A DNA stretch of 47,661 nucleotides from Candidatus Goldiibacteriota bacterium (GTDB taxonomy: Bacteria; Oederibacteriota; JAAXVQ01), in assembly GCA_020052235.1 (NCBI GenBank), contig JAGVPM010000087.1, positions 1-47,661 of the forward strand. The letters are read 5' to 3'. Of this stretch, positions 16,502 through 24,206 are shown piece after piece. How positions within the stretch are numbered: position 1 is the stretch's first letter; the number at the start of each line of letters is the position of its first letter. A program made the position numbers and the translations under genes. The notes under the pieces are model-generated. The model searched no databases and had not been told where the DNA came from. It saw only the letters and a list, made by a program, of their open reading frames with translations.

Positions 16502-17485
16502 TTACGGAACTTTAATCGCTTTTAAAACCTCATCCACAATGTTCTCGGAAGTAATCTCCTCGGCTTCGGCTTCATAACTGATAATCAGGCGGTGCCGCAA
16601 AATATCGTGGGCAATGGCCTTAACGTCATCGGGCGTAACGTAGCCGCGCCCTTCCATAAACGCATTCCCTTTGGCTCCTGTGGTAAAATTCAAGGAAGCG
16701 CGGGGACCGGCGCCGTTTTGGATCAGATTTTTAATTTTCATGCCGTAACGCTCCGGGTAACGGGTGGAATACACAATATCCACGATGTATTTTTTAATTT
16801 TATCGTCAATATAAATGGAGTTGATGATCTTGCGCGCGGTAATGATGTCTTCCGGCGTGCAAATAGGGCTCGCGGTGGGATTTTGTCCCTTGGTAAAACG
16901 GTTCACGATTTCGAACTCTTCTTCCACGGTCGGGTATCCAATCCGCACCTTGAACATAAAACGGTCCAACTGGGCATCGGGCAGCGAATAGGTGCCTTCG
17001 GATTCCAATGGGTTCTGCGTGGCCAACACCAAGAAGGGGGCTTCCAATTTAAAGGTCTGACCGCCGATGGTAACCTGTTTTTCCTGCATGGCTTCCAGCA
17101 GAGCGGCCTGCACTTTGGCAGCCGCGCGGTTAATTTCATCGGCCAGTACAATGTTGGCGAAAATCGGACCTTTCTTGATGGAGAACTCGCCGGTCTTGGC
17201 ATTGTAAATATTGGTGCCGATAATGTCCGAGGGCAGCAAGTCGGGTGTAAACTGAATACGCGAAAACTTAGCTTGAATACAGGTGGCCAAAGTTACCACG
17301 GCCAAAGTCTTGGCCAACCCCGGCACGCCTTCCAACAGAATGTGCCCTTGGGTGAGCATCCCCATCAGCAAACCGCGGATCATTATGGGTTGCCCGACCA
17401 TAACCTTCGCCGATTCGCTTTGAATGCGGCGCAGGATTTCGCTCATTGCCTTGCCTGTTTGATCCAATTCATGAATTTCCGCCAT
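16502..17485 (-). CDS. MoxR-family AAA+ ATPase
   Basis: The 327-residue protein is a MoxR-type AAA+ ATPase (MRP subgroup). Walker A is GVPGLAKT (53-60), Walker B is IVLADEIN (112-119), followed by RAAAKVQAALLEAMQEKQVT, the family signature, and sensor-1 LATQNPLE. The C-terminal lid has GASPRASLN-like sequence, here GAGPRASLNF. MoxR ATPases remodel VWA-domain proteins; here DUF58 and two VWA proteins follow directly. Translation starts at ATG after GGGGAG. This is the only MoxR gene in the window, so it might also serve the second Bat set at 21-25 kb. Confidence 0.94.
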   Translation of the reverse strand: MAEIHELDQTGKAMSEILRRIQSESAKVMVGQPIMIRGLLMGMLTQGHILLEGVPGLAKTLAVVTLATCIQAKFSRIQFTPDLLPSDIIGTNIYNAKTGEFSIKKGPIFANIVLADEINRAAAKVQAALLEAMQEKQVTIGGQTFKLEAPFLVLATQNPLESEGTYSLPDAQLDRFMFKVRIGYPTVEEEFEIVNRFTKGQNPTASPICTPEDIITARKIINSIYIDDKIKKYIVDIVYSTRYPERYGMKIKNLIQNGAGPRASLNFTTGAKGNAFMEGRGYVTPDDVKAIAHDILRHRLIISYEAEAEEITSENIVDEVLKAIKVP

Positions 17486-17530
17486 GAAAGTCTCCCCTTT
17501 CCGTTATCTTCAGATGCCTACATTAACCGT

Positions 17531-18502
17531 TTACTCCTCGTCTTCGTCTTTTTTCTTCTTGGGCTTGGCGGCTTTGATTTTAATTTTCCGCCCGGCTTCG
17601 ATAAAATTTTTATTAATGCCGTGGAGAATAATCATCTCGTCCTCGTTGGGAGCGTATCCGCCGAATTTGGCTTTGTCCGAAGTTTTCAGGAACGTTTCCA
17701 GTTCGTGCAAAATTTTCGGGCCAAACCCAAATTCCTTCATTTTCGCCAGCAACGCAGGGGTGGCCAACATATCCCCGTCAATGCCGAACTTGTTCCGTAA
17801 ATAATCCAAAAAGGCGCGGCTCAAGGCAACATAATAGGCTTCAAGATTTTCCTCTTCCGCGTGCCCGATGGCTTTGTCCAAAGCCCGCAAGGCCGTGTCC
17901 TCGTGGATCACTTTGGGAGCCGAAGGCTTGTGGAAAACGATCACCAAAATCAAAAGCAGCAAAACCGCACCTACGCCTCCCGAAATGATCCAAAACATTT
18001 TTAGTTTAGCTTGTGCCACAGGTGTGTTGGGGGCAGCCGCAGGTGCCGCAGTTGCCGGAGTTTCTTTAACCACACTGTGCACAACAGTTAAAAACTGAAC
18101 CTGGGTTTTTCCGTTTTTTAACAGATTGGTTGTCGGATCCTGATAGGTAATAATGGCCGCGGCAATTGAAATTTTTCCCGGCTCCGTAGGTTGTAACAGC
18201 CAAATTTTCTTCAAGACCTGGTACCGTTCAGGGCCTTCCCCTTTGGGTTGAATGGTCTGATATTCATTTAAAACCGTGAATTGGTTGAATGTAGGGGGGG
18301 TAATGGAAGGAGCCATGGTGCCCATTCCGAAATTAATCGTAATCAAGTACTGCACATTCTCGCCGACTTCAACTTTATCTTTATCAATCAAAGCTTCAAA
18401 GGTGACTTCATCCAAAGCCCAAAGAGAACAAGGCATTAAAAAAAGCGCTCCAAGTAAAACGCCGCCTAACCACCTCAGCCGCAGCATCATTATCTTATGC
18501 AT
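17531..18502 (-). CDS. BatD-like membrane protein
   Basis: The 323-residue protein has a signal peptide (about 1-32), an N-terminal beta-rich region starting DEVTFEALIDKDKVEVGENV, an Ala/Pro-rich linker, one transmembrane helix (about 175-196) and a cytoplasmic helical domain with a Lys/Asp/Glu-rich end. The opening motif, a VxVGE-type beta strand, is typical of the BatD/oxygen-tolerance family. It leads the region 2 operon. The ATG at 18502 has GGGGAGGG just upstream; a TTG six codons earlier is in frame but sits before that site. Role: probable periplasmic partner of the VWA proteins. Confidence 0.78.
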   Translation of the reverse strand: MHKIMMLRLRWLGGVLLGALFLMPCSLWALDEVTFEALIDKDKVEVGENVQYLITINFGMGTMAPSITPPTFNQFTVLNEYQTIQPKGEGPERYQVLKKIWLLQPTEPGKISIAAAIITYQDPTTNLLKNGKTQVQFLTVVHSVVKETPATAAPAAAPNTPVAQAKLKMFWIISGGVGAVLLLLILVIVFHKPSAPKVIHEDTALRALDKAIGHAEEENLEAYYVALSRAFLDYLRNKFGIDGDMLATPALLAKMKEFGFGPKILHELETFLKTSDKAKFGGYAPNEDEMIILHGINKNFIEAGRKIKIKAAKPKKKKDEDEE

Positions 18503-18558
18503 GCACCCTCCCCGGTCCAAGCTAAAAAACCCACTATTTTAAAAGCGAAATCTGAAAC

Positions 18559-18586
18559 ACATTAACAAAAAAAAACGAAAAGTCAA
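18559..18586 (-). promoter_or_regulatory. Possible promoter of the region 2 (Bat/ruv) operon
   Basis: On the minus strand TTGACT (18581-18586) is followed by 16 bases, mostly T, and TAATGT (18559-18564). The -35 match is good and the -10 match poor. The position, 57 bases before the BatD start and in a divergent gap with plus-strand FIST transcription, is right for a promoter. Confidence 0.4.
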
Positions 18587-18631
18587 TATGGGGCTGTAAG
18601 GGCTAAAAATGAAAAAACTGTACAAAAAAAA

Positions 18632-18660
18632 ATTTTTAAGCTAAAATCTCTTTGTATAAT
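18632..18660 (+). promoter_or_regulatory. Probable promoter of the FIST gene
   Basis: A perfect -10 TATAAT lies at 18655-18660 in the AT-rich divergent gap (18503-18754). The -35 position holds only ATTTTT. Transcription would begin near 18667 and give a leader of about 88 bases. The leader contains GCCTT (18705-18709), AAGGC (18713-18717) and GCCTT (18723-18727), so two alternative short hairpins can form just before AAGGAGGT (18742-18749). Confidence 0.5.
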
Positions 18661-18754
18661 TAACAAAATACCGATGATATTGTGGAAGAATTATTTCCTA
18701 CTCGGCCTTAACAAGGCAAAACGCCTTTATTCCAAACTAACAAGGAGGTAGGCT

Positions 18755-19885
18755 ATGGGTTTAAAAATCAAGTCCGGAGTCAGCACGCAAGTCAATACCG
18801 CAAGCGCCGTTAAAGAAGTCGTCGATCAGATTAAACAAGACGGGATAAAATTGGTGGTGTTCTTTTCAACCACGGGACACGATGGTCAACAGTTAACTCA
18901 AGCCTTAGCTTCAGCACTTCCGGGTGTTAAATTAGCGGGATGTTCCACCTCAGGAGAAATCACCCCCAAAGGCTTTATCACCAAATCATTAACGGCCATG
19001 AGTTTTTCCTCACCCGACTTTGCAGCCGGTATCGGGTTGGCTGCAGGCCTTGCCACGCAACCGCAAAAAGTGGCTTCCGAAGCCTTAACCCAGGCATTTA
19101 AAGATCTGGGCAGTGATGTCAATTCCTTTGATCCAGCCAAGCATGTATTGATGGTTCTGCCCGACGGCATGAGCGGCAAGGAAGAAATGTTCCTTTTAGG
19201 GCTTAACGACGTAGCGCCCCAACTATCGGTAGTAGGCGGCTCGGCGGGTGATGACCTCCAGTTTAAGCAAACCTACGTCAGCAACGGCAAACAAGCATTA
19301 TCCAATGCCGCCGTGGTCGTTTTGATTAAAACCAGCCATCCGTGGACCATGGTAAAAACCTCAAGTTATCTCCCCACGGGGAAAACATTGACCATCACGA
19401 AGGCGGACCCGGAAAACCGCGTGGTGAATGAATTTGACCATAAACCCGCCATGGCCGCCTATGCCGACGCTGTCAACCTCAGCGTGGACAAAGCGGCTGA
19501 AGCGTTCATGGATCATCCCATTGCCGTGGAATTGCCCGATGGATTTTATAACCGCAGTCCCCAGCAAGTCATGCCTAATCAAGGCATGAAATTTTACTGC
19601 AATATCGCAGAAGGCGTTAAAGTTGCGGTTATGCAACCCGGTGACGTAAATGCCAATTTGTCCAAATTGATGGACGAAATGAAAAAAAAGCTGAATGGCA
19701 AAGTCGCCGGCTTCCTGGCTTTCAACTGTATTCTCCGTTTCCTGGAAGCGCAAAATAAAAAGCTCAACGAAGATTTGTTCAAGACCTTAAACATTGCACC
19801 GGTGATTGGTTTTGCCACCTATGGAGAGCAATTCAACACTTTGCATATCAATCAGACCTTGACCGTTCTGGCTTTTGGCGAGTGA
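18755..19885 (+). CDS. FIST-domain sensory protein
   Basis: The 376-residue protein has the FIST N domain (about 10-210) and FIST C domain (about 215-360). Recognisable pieces are FFSTTGHDGQQLTQAL, LAGCSTSGEI near the start, VVGGSAGDD in the middle, and GFLAFNCILRF and GFATYGEQF in the C-terminal part. FIST modules are proposed small-ligand sensors, possibly for amino acids, that occur with signalling proteins. No signal peptide or membrane segment is seen, so it is cytoplasmic. The Shine-Dalgarno AAGGAGGT is the best in the window, suggesting strong expression. A chemoreceptor gene follows, which supports a signalling partnership. Confidence 0.9.
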   Translation: MGLKIKSGVSTQVNTASAVKEVVDQIKQDGIKLVVFFSTTGHDGQQLTQALASALPGVKLAGCSTSGEITPKGFITKSLTAMSFSSPDFAAGIGLAAGLATQPQKVASEALTQAFKDLGSDVNSFDPAKHVLMVLPDGMSGKEEMFLLGLNDVAPQLSVVGGSAGDDLQFKQTYVSNGKQALSNAAVVVLIKTSHPWTMVKTSSYLPTGKTLTITKADPENRVVNEFDHKPAMAAYADAVNLSVDKAAEAFMDHPIAVELPDGFYNRSPQQVMPNQGMKFYCNIAEGVKVAVMQPGDVNANLSKLMDEMKKKLNGKVAGFLAFNCILRFLEAQNKKLNEDLFKTLNIAPVIGFATYGEQFNTLHINQTLTVLAFGE

Positions 19886-19915
19886 AAACGATCTGGAAGC
19901 TCCAACATTAACCGG

Positions 19916-20140
19916 GTGGAGGTTTATCAAACCGTGGCACTGCACGATGAAGCCAAACAAATTATCGCAAAAGTCTTTGGGCCGACCAATGCCGCCAGAG
20001 TGGATGCGTTTGCCCTGGAAGTCAATCCCGATGCCCGTCCCAAGGAATTTTTACAAAAATGCATAGATCTTTTGGCATTCATGTTGGGACCCAATCTGGC
20101 CCAGGAAAAGTTCAAGGATTTGTTAAACCGTTATCATTAA
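19916..20140 (+). CDS. Small helical protein between FIST and chemoreceptor genes
   Basis: A 74-codon frame begins at GTG ([15 protein letters not shown]...) 30 bases after the FIST stop, in the same frame. The product is predicted mostly helical, mildly acidic, with no cysteine pair, signal or membrane segment. I do not recognise the family. The ribosome-binding site is poor, so translation may depend on coupling to the FIST gene. Composition looks like real protein (balanced hydrophobic spacing, [19 protein letters not shown]). A competing frame, 19875-20066, overlaps it and is less protein-like. It may be an adaptor or regulator of the FIST-receptor pair. Confidence 0.65.
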   Translation: MEVYQTVALHDEAKQIIAKVFGPTNAARVDAFALEVNPDARPKEFLQKCIDLLAFMLGPNLAQEKFKDLLNRYH

Positions 20141-20153
20141 TAAACTTGGTTAA

Positions 20154-20195
20154 CCCAGGGACGGTGCCCGTACGCCGTCCCTGGGGTTTATTTTT
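20154..20195 (+). terminator. Terminator-like hairpin between the small gene and the chemoreceptor gene
   Basis: A perfect 11-base stem, CCCAGGGACGG (20154-20164) with CCGTCCCTGGG (20175-20185), has a 10-base loop and is followed by GTTTATTTTT. It begins 14 bases after the small gene stop and ends 20 bases before the chemoreceptor start, so it could stop or attenuate transcription into that gene. Confidence 0.85.
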
Positions 20196-20214
20196 ACGGA
20201 TGAGGAGATCAAAG

Positions 20215-21408
20215 ATGCCGAGCCGTCATTTTGATATACCGGATTTTTTTCAACATATGCTCCCTATCGCGGGACTCGTTTGGGTTAGTGCCTTATTATC
20301 CGCGGTTCTGGCCAACAACTTGAACTGGACCTTGACCTGGGCGAGCTTGGCTCTGGCTCTGGCCGGAGGCTCAGGTTTGGCTTATTGGAATTTAAAACGT
20401 ACTTCGGAAACACCTCCGGTTCTAACCGAACGTCTGCAGGCCTTGGCTGAAGAACGAGACCCCGGTAGCTTGCCTGCCGGGGAAACCGATCCCCTGCTTT
20501 TATACAGCGATATAATCCGTCAACGCCTCGCCCGGATGCAAATTTCGGAAAAAAATTCCCCCAAGTCTTTCAAACTGGAGGAGTACCGCCATTCGGTGAC
20601 CGAATCATTCAGTTTGATTTCCCGATTGACCCAGTCCATAGAGCAAATCACCACCACGGCCAACCAGCAAAGCGAACGCATCAGCGATATCAGCACCATT
20701 GCCGACCGGATGCATGAATCTTTTATTCAAGTCTCCGAATATATCACTCAGGTGGTGGACCGCAATAAAACCTCCATCTCCACCGCGACGCAAAACCGTT
20801 CAGCCGCCGCTCAATCGGTTGAGCTGATGCTGCAAATCAAACATATCCTCAACAGTTACATCAACCTCATCAAGGAAATGGGCGGTTCCAGCCAGGAAAT
20901 CAGCAAGTTCGTCGAGATCATCAAACGTATTGCTTCCCAAACCAACCTGCTGGCATTAAACGCCGCCATCGAAGCCGCGCGCGCCGGGGAACATGGCCGG
21001 GGATTTGCCGTAGTCGCGGATGAAGTCCGTAAATTGGCCGAACAAAGTTCAACTTCCGCCAAAGACGTCACCCAAATCATTAAAAGTGTCGTACAACAAA
21101 CCCAAAAAGCCTTGGAGATCTCTTCTGAAAACGAAGCCACTGTTTCCCAGGTGCAAAATGTTGCCGACCATTCCCTGGAGGCTTTGGCCGCTTTGGAGAC
21201 TTCCATGCAGTCATTCTCCCAGCAATTTCTGCAAATCAGCGAATTAACCGAACGTCAGGTAGGCGGGATCAATACCATCAAGATGGGTTTGCAGGATTTA
21301 AGCTCCATTGCCGAAGAATTTGCCGCCACTACGCAGGAAGTCAGCGCTGCCGGCACGGAATTAAAAGATCATCTAAACCGCCTCAGCCGCTTCTCCGGCG
21401 AAATATAA
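20215..21408 (+). CDS. Methyl-accepting chemotaxis protein without periplasmic sensor
   Basis: The 397-residue protein has two adjoining membrane helices (about 15-34 and 40-58) with only a few residues between them, a linker, and a long coiled-coil signalling domain (about 120-390). The conserved hairpin tip that binds CheA/CheW is clear: [20 protein letters not shown] at about 239-258 and [18 protein letters not shown]. There is no periplasmic ligand domain and no obvious HAMP, so input must come from the membrane or from a cytoplasmic partner such as the FIST protein. The start at 20215 has GAGGAG 7 bases upstream; earlier in-frame codons lie in the terminator. No che genes are in the window. 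Confidence 0.92.
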   Translation: MPSRHFDIPDFFQHMLPIAGLVWVSALLSAVLANNLNWTLTWASLALALAGGSGLAYWNLKRTSETPPVLTERLQALAEERDPGSLPAGETDPLLLYSDIIRQRLARMQISEKNSPKSFKLEEYRHSVTESFSLISRLTQSIEQITTTANQQSERISDISTIADRMHESFIQVSEYITQVVDRNKTSISTATQNRSAAAQSVELMLQIKHILNSYINLIKEMGGSSQEISKFVEIIKRIASQTNLLALNAAIEAARAGEHGRGFAVVADEVRKLAEQSSTSAKDVTQIIKSVVQQTQKALEISSENEATVSQVQNVADHSLEALAALETSMQSFSQQFLQISELTERQVGGINTIKMGLQDLSSIAEEFAATTQEVSAAGTELKDHLNRLSRFSGEI

Positions 21409-21416
21409 CCTGTATT

Positions 21417-22031
21417 TCACCAGTCGATTTCATCCGGTTGGCGCGTTGTTGTACTTTTCACCAATGAGCTGCCCGGACGAAACGGATAACCCGCCTTGGT
21501 CAATTCCCGAATATAATCCGCCAAACCCTCGGGGGGTAAAGAAAAAATATCCGCCGGGCTGTAACTCTCCACGGTTTCCCCTTCACCGGAGTCCAGGTGA
21601 GCTTTTTTATCCGCCGCGGAATTTTCCACGCGCTGTTGTTCCTCACCTTTACGCCCTGGGCGCTTTTTCGCGCCCAGGCCCGGTTTTGCGGAATTCGCAG
21701 CAGGCGTGCCGGATTCTATTTCCATGCGCCGGCGGGCCAATTCCAAATTAAACCAGGCATCTTCATCATCCGGCCGGATGCGCAGCGCTGATTCAAAATA
21801 GTCCGCTGCCTTTTGCCAGTGCCCCTGAAAATATTCGGCATTCCCCGCATTGTATAATGCCGCCGCACCTAACGCGGGATATTTAAACACATTCCGGTAA
21901 TAGTGTTCAGCGGCTTGATAATTCCCGGCTGCGTATAATCGGTTTCCGGCATTGTAATAATTCTCAGGCGGAACTCCCGCCAAATGAATCAGCCAGTTAT
22001 AAATCCACAAGACGGCAATGAATTGAGTCAC
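21417..22031 (-). CDS. BatC-like TPR protein of the second Bat set
   Basis: The 204-residue protein has an N-terminal hydrophobic segment (about 2-20) and about two or three TPR repeats (about 26-110: YYNAGNRLYAAGNYQAAEHY, AALYNAGNAEYFQGHWQKAA, DDEDAWFNLELARRRME). A basic, low-complexity tail follows. It starts at GTG, overlapping the upstream VWA stop as GTGA. It has the place of BatC at the end of a Bat operon. It ends 8 bases from the convergent chemoreceptor gene, with no strong terminator between. Confidence 0.75.
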   Translation of the reverse strand: MTQFIAVLWIYNWLIHLAGVPPENYYNAGNRLYAAGNYQAAEHYYRNVFKYPALGAAALYNAGNAEYFQGHWQKAADYFESALRIRPDDEDAWFNLELARRRMEIESGTPAANSAKPGLGAKKRPGRKGEEQQRVENSAADKKAHLDSGEGETVESYSPADIFSLPPEGLADYIRELTKAGYPFRPGSSLVKSTTTRQPDEIDW

Positions 22032-23080
22032 GCGCCCCGCCTTTCCCCGGCTGCCCAAACCAACATTTCCGCCAGCAGTCCCATTCCCATTAACAAAATT
22101 GCCCAAGGGAATAATTCAATTGCTTCAGCCCCGGTCACACCACCGCCAGCGGGCATTTTTGACTGAATTTTATTTTTCAACCAGGGATGCCTCTGCAGGG
22201 CAACCACCAATCCTTGCCACAAGGTTGCATTGGCATCCTGAATCTGCACATACTCCCCGGTGCCGATTTGCGCCAAATGCCGGAGCCCTTGGGGTTGCAA
22301 GCGGCTGTGGACACGCTGCCCTTGATGGATTCGAAAAATAGGCTTTCCCCAAAAATCGGCCCCCAGGGGAATCGGCCCTCCTGCTTCGGTTCCCACCCCA
22401 ACGGTAAAAATCGGTATTATTTGTGCAGCTGCCTCCCGTGCGATTTGTTCCGGGTTTCCCGGCCGGTTCATTTCTCCGTCAGAAAGAAGCACGATGGCCG
22501 CGGGCATGCTTGTCCGCGTGCGGATAATTTTTTTCAAGGCCAATTCCAGGCCGCAGTCTGCCTGCGAACCGTGTTGGCCCAACATTTTGGCCTGAATTCC
22601 TTCCACGGCTTGCGCGAAAGCCCAATGATCCAGTGTGGGCGGGCAAACCACCTTGGCTTCGCTTTCAAACACAATCAGACCCAGCGGCGCCTGCGGGAGC
22701 AGGCGCATGAGTCCCAAGCAAAAACGCTTGGCCAGAGTCAGCCGTGAAGGAGCCGCATCCTGTGTTTGCATGCTGAGGGACGTATCCATAACCATATAAA
22801 CAGTCCAAGGTGTTGTTGCCGATGAGGAATGCGAATTTGAAATCCACTGGGGGCGGGCCAGCCCCAAAACCAGCATGGTCATGCTGAAAAACCACAGTCC
22901 CATTCTCCATCCGTACCCACGTGAATCAGGCGGCCGCTGTTGCAATCCGGGCCAAAGTCCGGTTTCGGCAAAAATTTCCCGGTGGCGTGATTGCCAGCGG
23001 CAATATCCCAGGTAAGTGCCGATAAAAAACGGATAGGCCAGGAACAACCAGGCCGCATGAGGATACAAGAATCGCAGCAA
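22028..23080 (-). CDS. BatB-like VWA membrane protein of the second set
   Basis: The 350-residue protein has N-terminal helices (about 8-24 and 58-74), a VWA domain (about 93-300) and a C-terminal helix (about 325-345). The metal site starts DTSLS (Asp99, Ser101, Ser103) and ends with Asp201 in LLSDGEMN. The third position, normally Thr in GTAIGDAL, aligns with Ser172 in GSQADCGLEL, a departure from the other three VWA proteins here. Translation begins at TTG, shortly after a strong GAGGAGG. Membrane-bound with the domain in the periplasm; probable partner of the upstream VWA protein. Confidence 0.82.
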   Translation of the reverse strand: MLRFLYPHAAWLFLAYPFFIGTYLGYCRWQSRHREIFAETGLWPGLQQRPPDSRGYGWRMGLWFFSMTMLVLGLARPQWISNSHSSSATTPWTVYMVMDTSLSMQTQDAAPSRLTLAKRFCLGLMRLLPQAPLGLIVFESEAKVVCPPTLDHWAFAQAVEGIQAKMLGQHGSQADCGLELALKKIIRTRTSMPAAIVLLSDGEMNRPGNPEQIAREAAAQIIPIFTVGVGTEAGGPIPLGADFWGKPIFRIHQGQRVHSRLQPQGLRHLAQIGTGEYVQIQDANATLWQGLVVALQRHPWLKNKIQSKMPAGGGVTGAEAIELFPWAILLMGMGLLAEMLVWAAGERRGA

Positions 23081-23116
23081 ACGCCACCCTCCTCAAAATC
23101 CCGTTTATAATTAAAT

Positions 23117-23146
23117 TGTAGAGACGCAAAATTTTGCGCCTCTACA
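23117..23146. repeat. Perfectly placed palindrome at the BatA-like gene end
   Basis: TGTAGAGACGCAAAA (23117-23131) and TTTTGCGCCTCTACA (23132-23146) form a nearly perfect hairpin with one mismatch. The stop codon of the upstream VWA gene (23142-23144) is inside it. The same core occurs as an interspersed repeat in other bacteria, so it is probably a mobile repeat rather than a terminator, though it could act on the transcript. Confidence 0.75.
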
Positions 23147-24206
23147 CAGAAAACAGCCGCCGAAAATAAATCGTACCCAATAAAAATTCCAATCCCATGC
23201 ATACAAACGCCGCGAGCAGCGGAATCCAAAACAAATCCCGCGGCGGTCCCGCCGAAGACCGGCGTCCGGTATCCGCTTCCCATTGCGCCAAGGCATGTTT
23301 CAAGGCATTAAATGCATTCGGGTGGTCCAAGCGCAGAAACAATCCGCGGCCATGACTCTGCGCCAATTGTTGCAGCCCGCGTTCATCCAAGGTTTCCCAA
23401 TTTTGAATTTGTCCATAAGGGTCCAACACGGGTTGGCGTTTTCCTGATATTTCATTATACGCTAACCGTACAGTTGGTTGCACGCGTCCCACCCCCACCA
23501 CGCATACTTCAATCCCGCGCTGCCCCAATTCACGCACGATGGGCAACGGATCCATACCGGTATGATTGGCGCCATCGGTCAGCAACAACAGCGCCCTGGG
23601 CGTTTGGGACGGACCAGGCTGGAAATCCGGCAATCCCGGGGTATGGAATTCCAAACGCTGTTGCGCCAAGCGCAGGGCATCCCCTATGGCTGTACCCGCC
23701 CCCGGACTGTCTTGAATGGTCACGGCGCGCAACGTGTCCAAGAACATCTCATGATCATTGGTAAGCGGGACCAAGGAAAGGCTGCGCCCGGCAAAAATGA
23801 CCAATCCAAAACGGGCGTCAGTATGTTTTTGAATGAACTCTTCCAGGAAAATTTTGGCGGCCGCCAACCGGTTGGGTGCAATATCCTCGGCCTGCATGCT
23901 CTTGGAAACATCAAGCAGCAACAAAACATCCAGCACCCGTCCTTGATCCGGCATGCCGGCAGCCGGTGTCCAGGGACGCGCCAGAGCCAAAATCAAACAC
24001 AACCAAGCAAAACTGCGCAGCACAACCAGGCTGTATCGCCCATATTGTCCCGGTGTCCGCATTATCTGAAGCATTAAAGGGACCCGGGTGAACGTTATCC
24101 CGAGTAAGCGCTTCTCGCGCCAATAGGAAAAACCAAATGGAATCAGCACGACCGGCAATAACCAAAAAAAAGCCGGATACATCCAATGCCAGGCAAATAA
24201 GTTCAA
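23142..24206 (-). CDS. BatA-like VWA membrane protein of the second set
   Basis: The 354-residue protein repeats the Bat layout: helices near 10-28 and 58-77, VWA domain about 92-300 and C-terminal helix about 330-348. The metal site is complete, with Asp99, Ser101 and Ser103 in DVSKS, GTAIGDAL and LTDGANHTG. The apparent start is TTG, overlapping the BatD-like stop as TTGA and lacking a clear ribosome-binding site, so coupling is likely; an ATG eight codons later is an alternative. The last codons run into an interspersed palindrome, which supplies the stop. Confidence 0.85.
   Translation of the reverse strand: MNLFAWHWMYPAFFWLLPVVLIPFGFSYWREKRLLGITFTRVPLMLQIMRTPGQYGRYSLVVLRSFAWLCLILALARPWTPAAGMPDQGRVLDVLLLLDVSKSMQAEDIAPNRLAAAKIFLEEFIQKHTDARFGLVIFAGRSLSLVPLTNDHEMFLDTLRAVTIQDSPGAGTAIGDALRLAQQRLEFHTPGLPDFQPGPSQTPRALLLLTDGANHTGMDPLPIVRELGQRGIEVCVVGVGRVQPTVRLAYNEISGKRQPVLDPYGQIQNWETLDERGLQQLAQSHGRGLFLRLDHPNAFNALKHALAQWEADTGRRSSAGPPRDLFWIPLLAAFVCMGLEFLLGTIYFRRLFSV

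Noticed and set aside
19875-20066. Plus-strand frame overlapping the FIST stop and the 74-residue gene
   Set aside because: It has Trp/Pro/Lys-rich, non-conserved-looking sequence and overlaps a better frame with no ribosome-binding site.
20059-20214. 52-codon N-terminal extension of the chemoreceptor
   Set aside because: It would translate the small gene end and the terminator hairpin; the later ATG has GAGGAG at correct distance.
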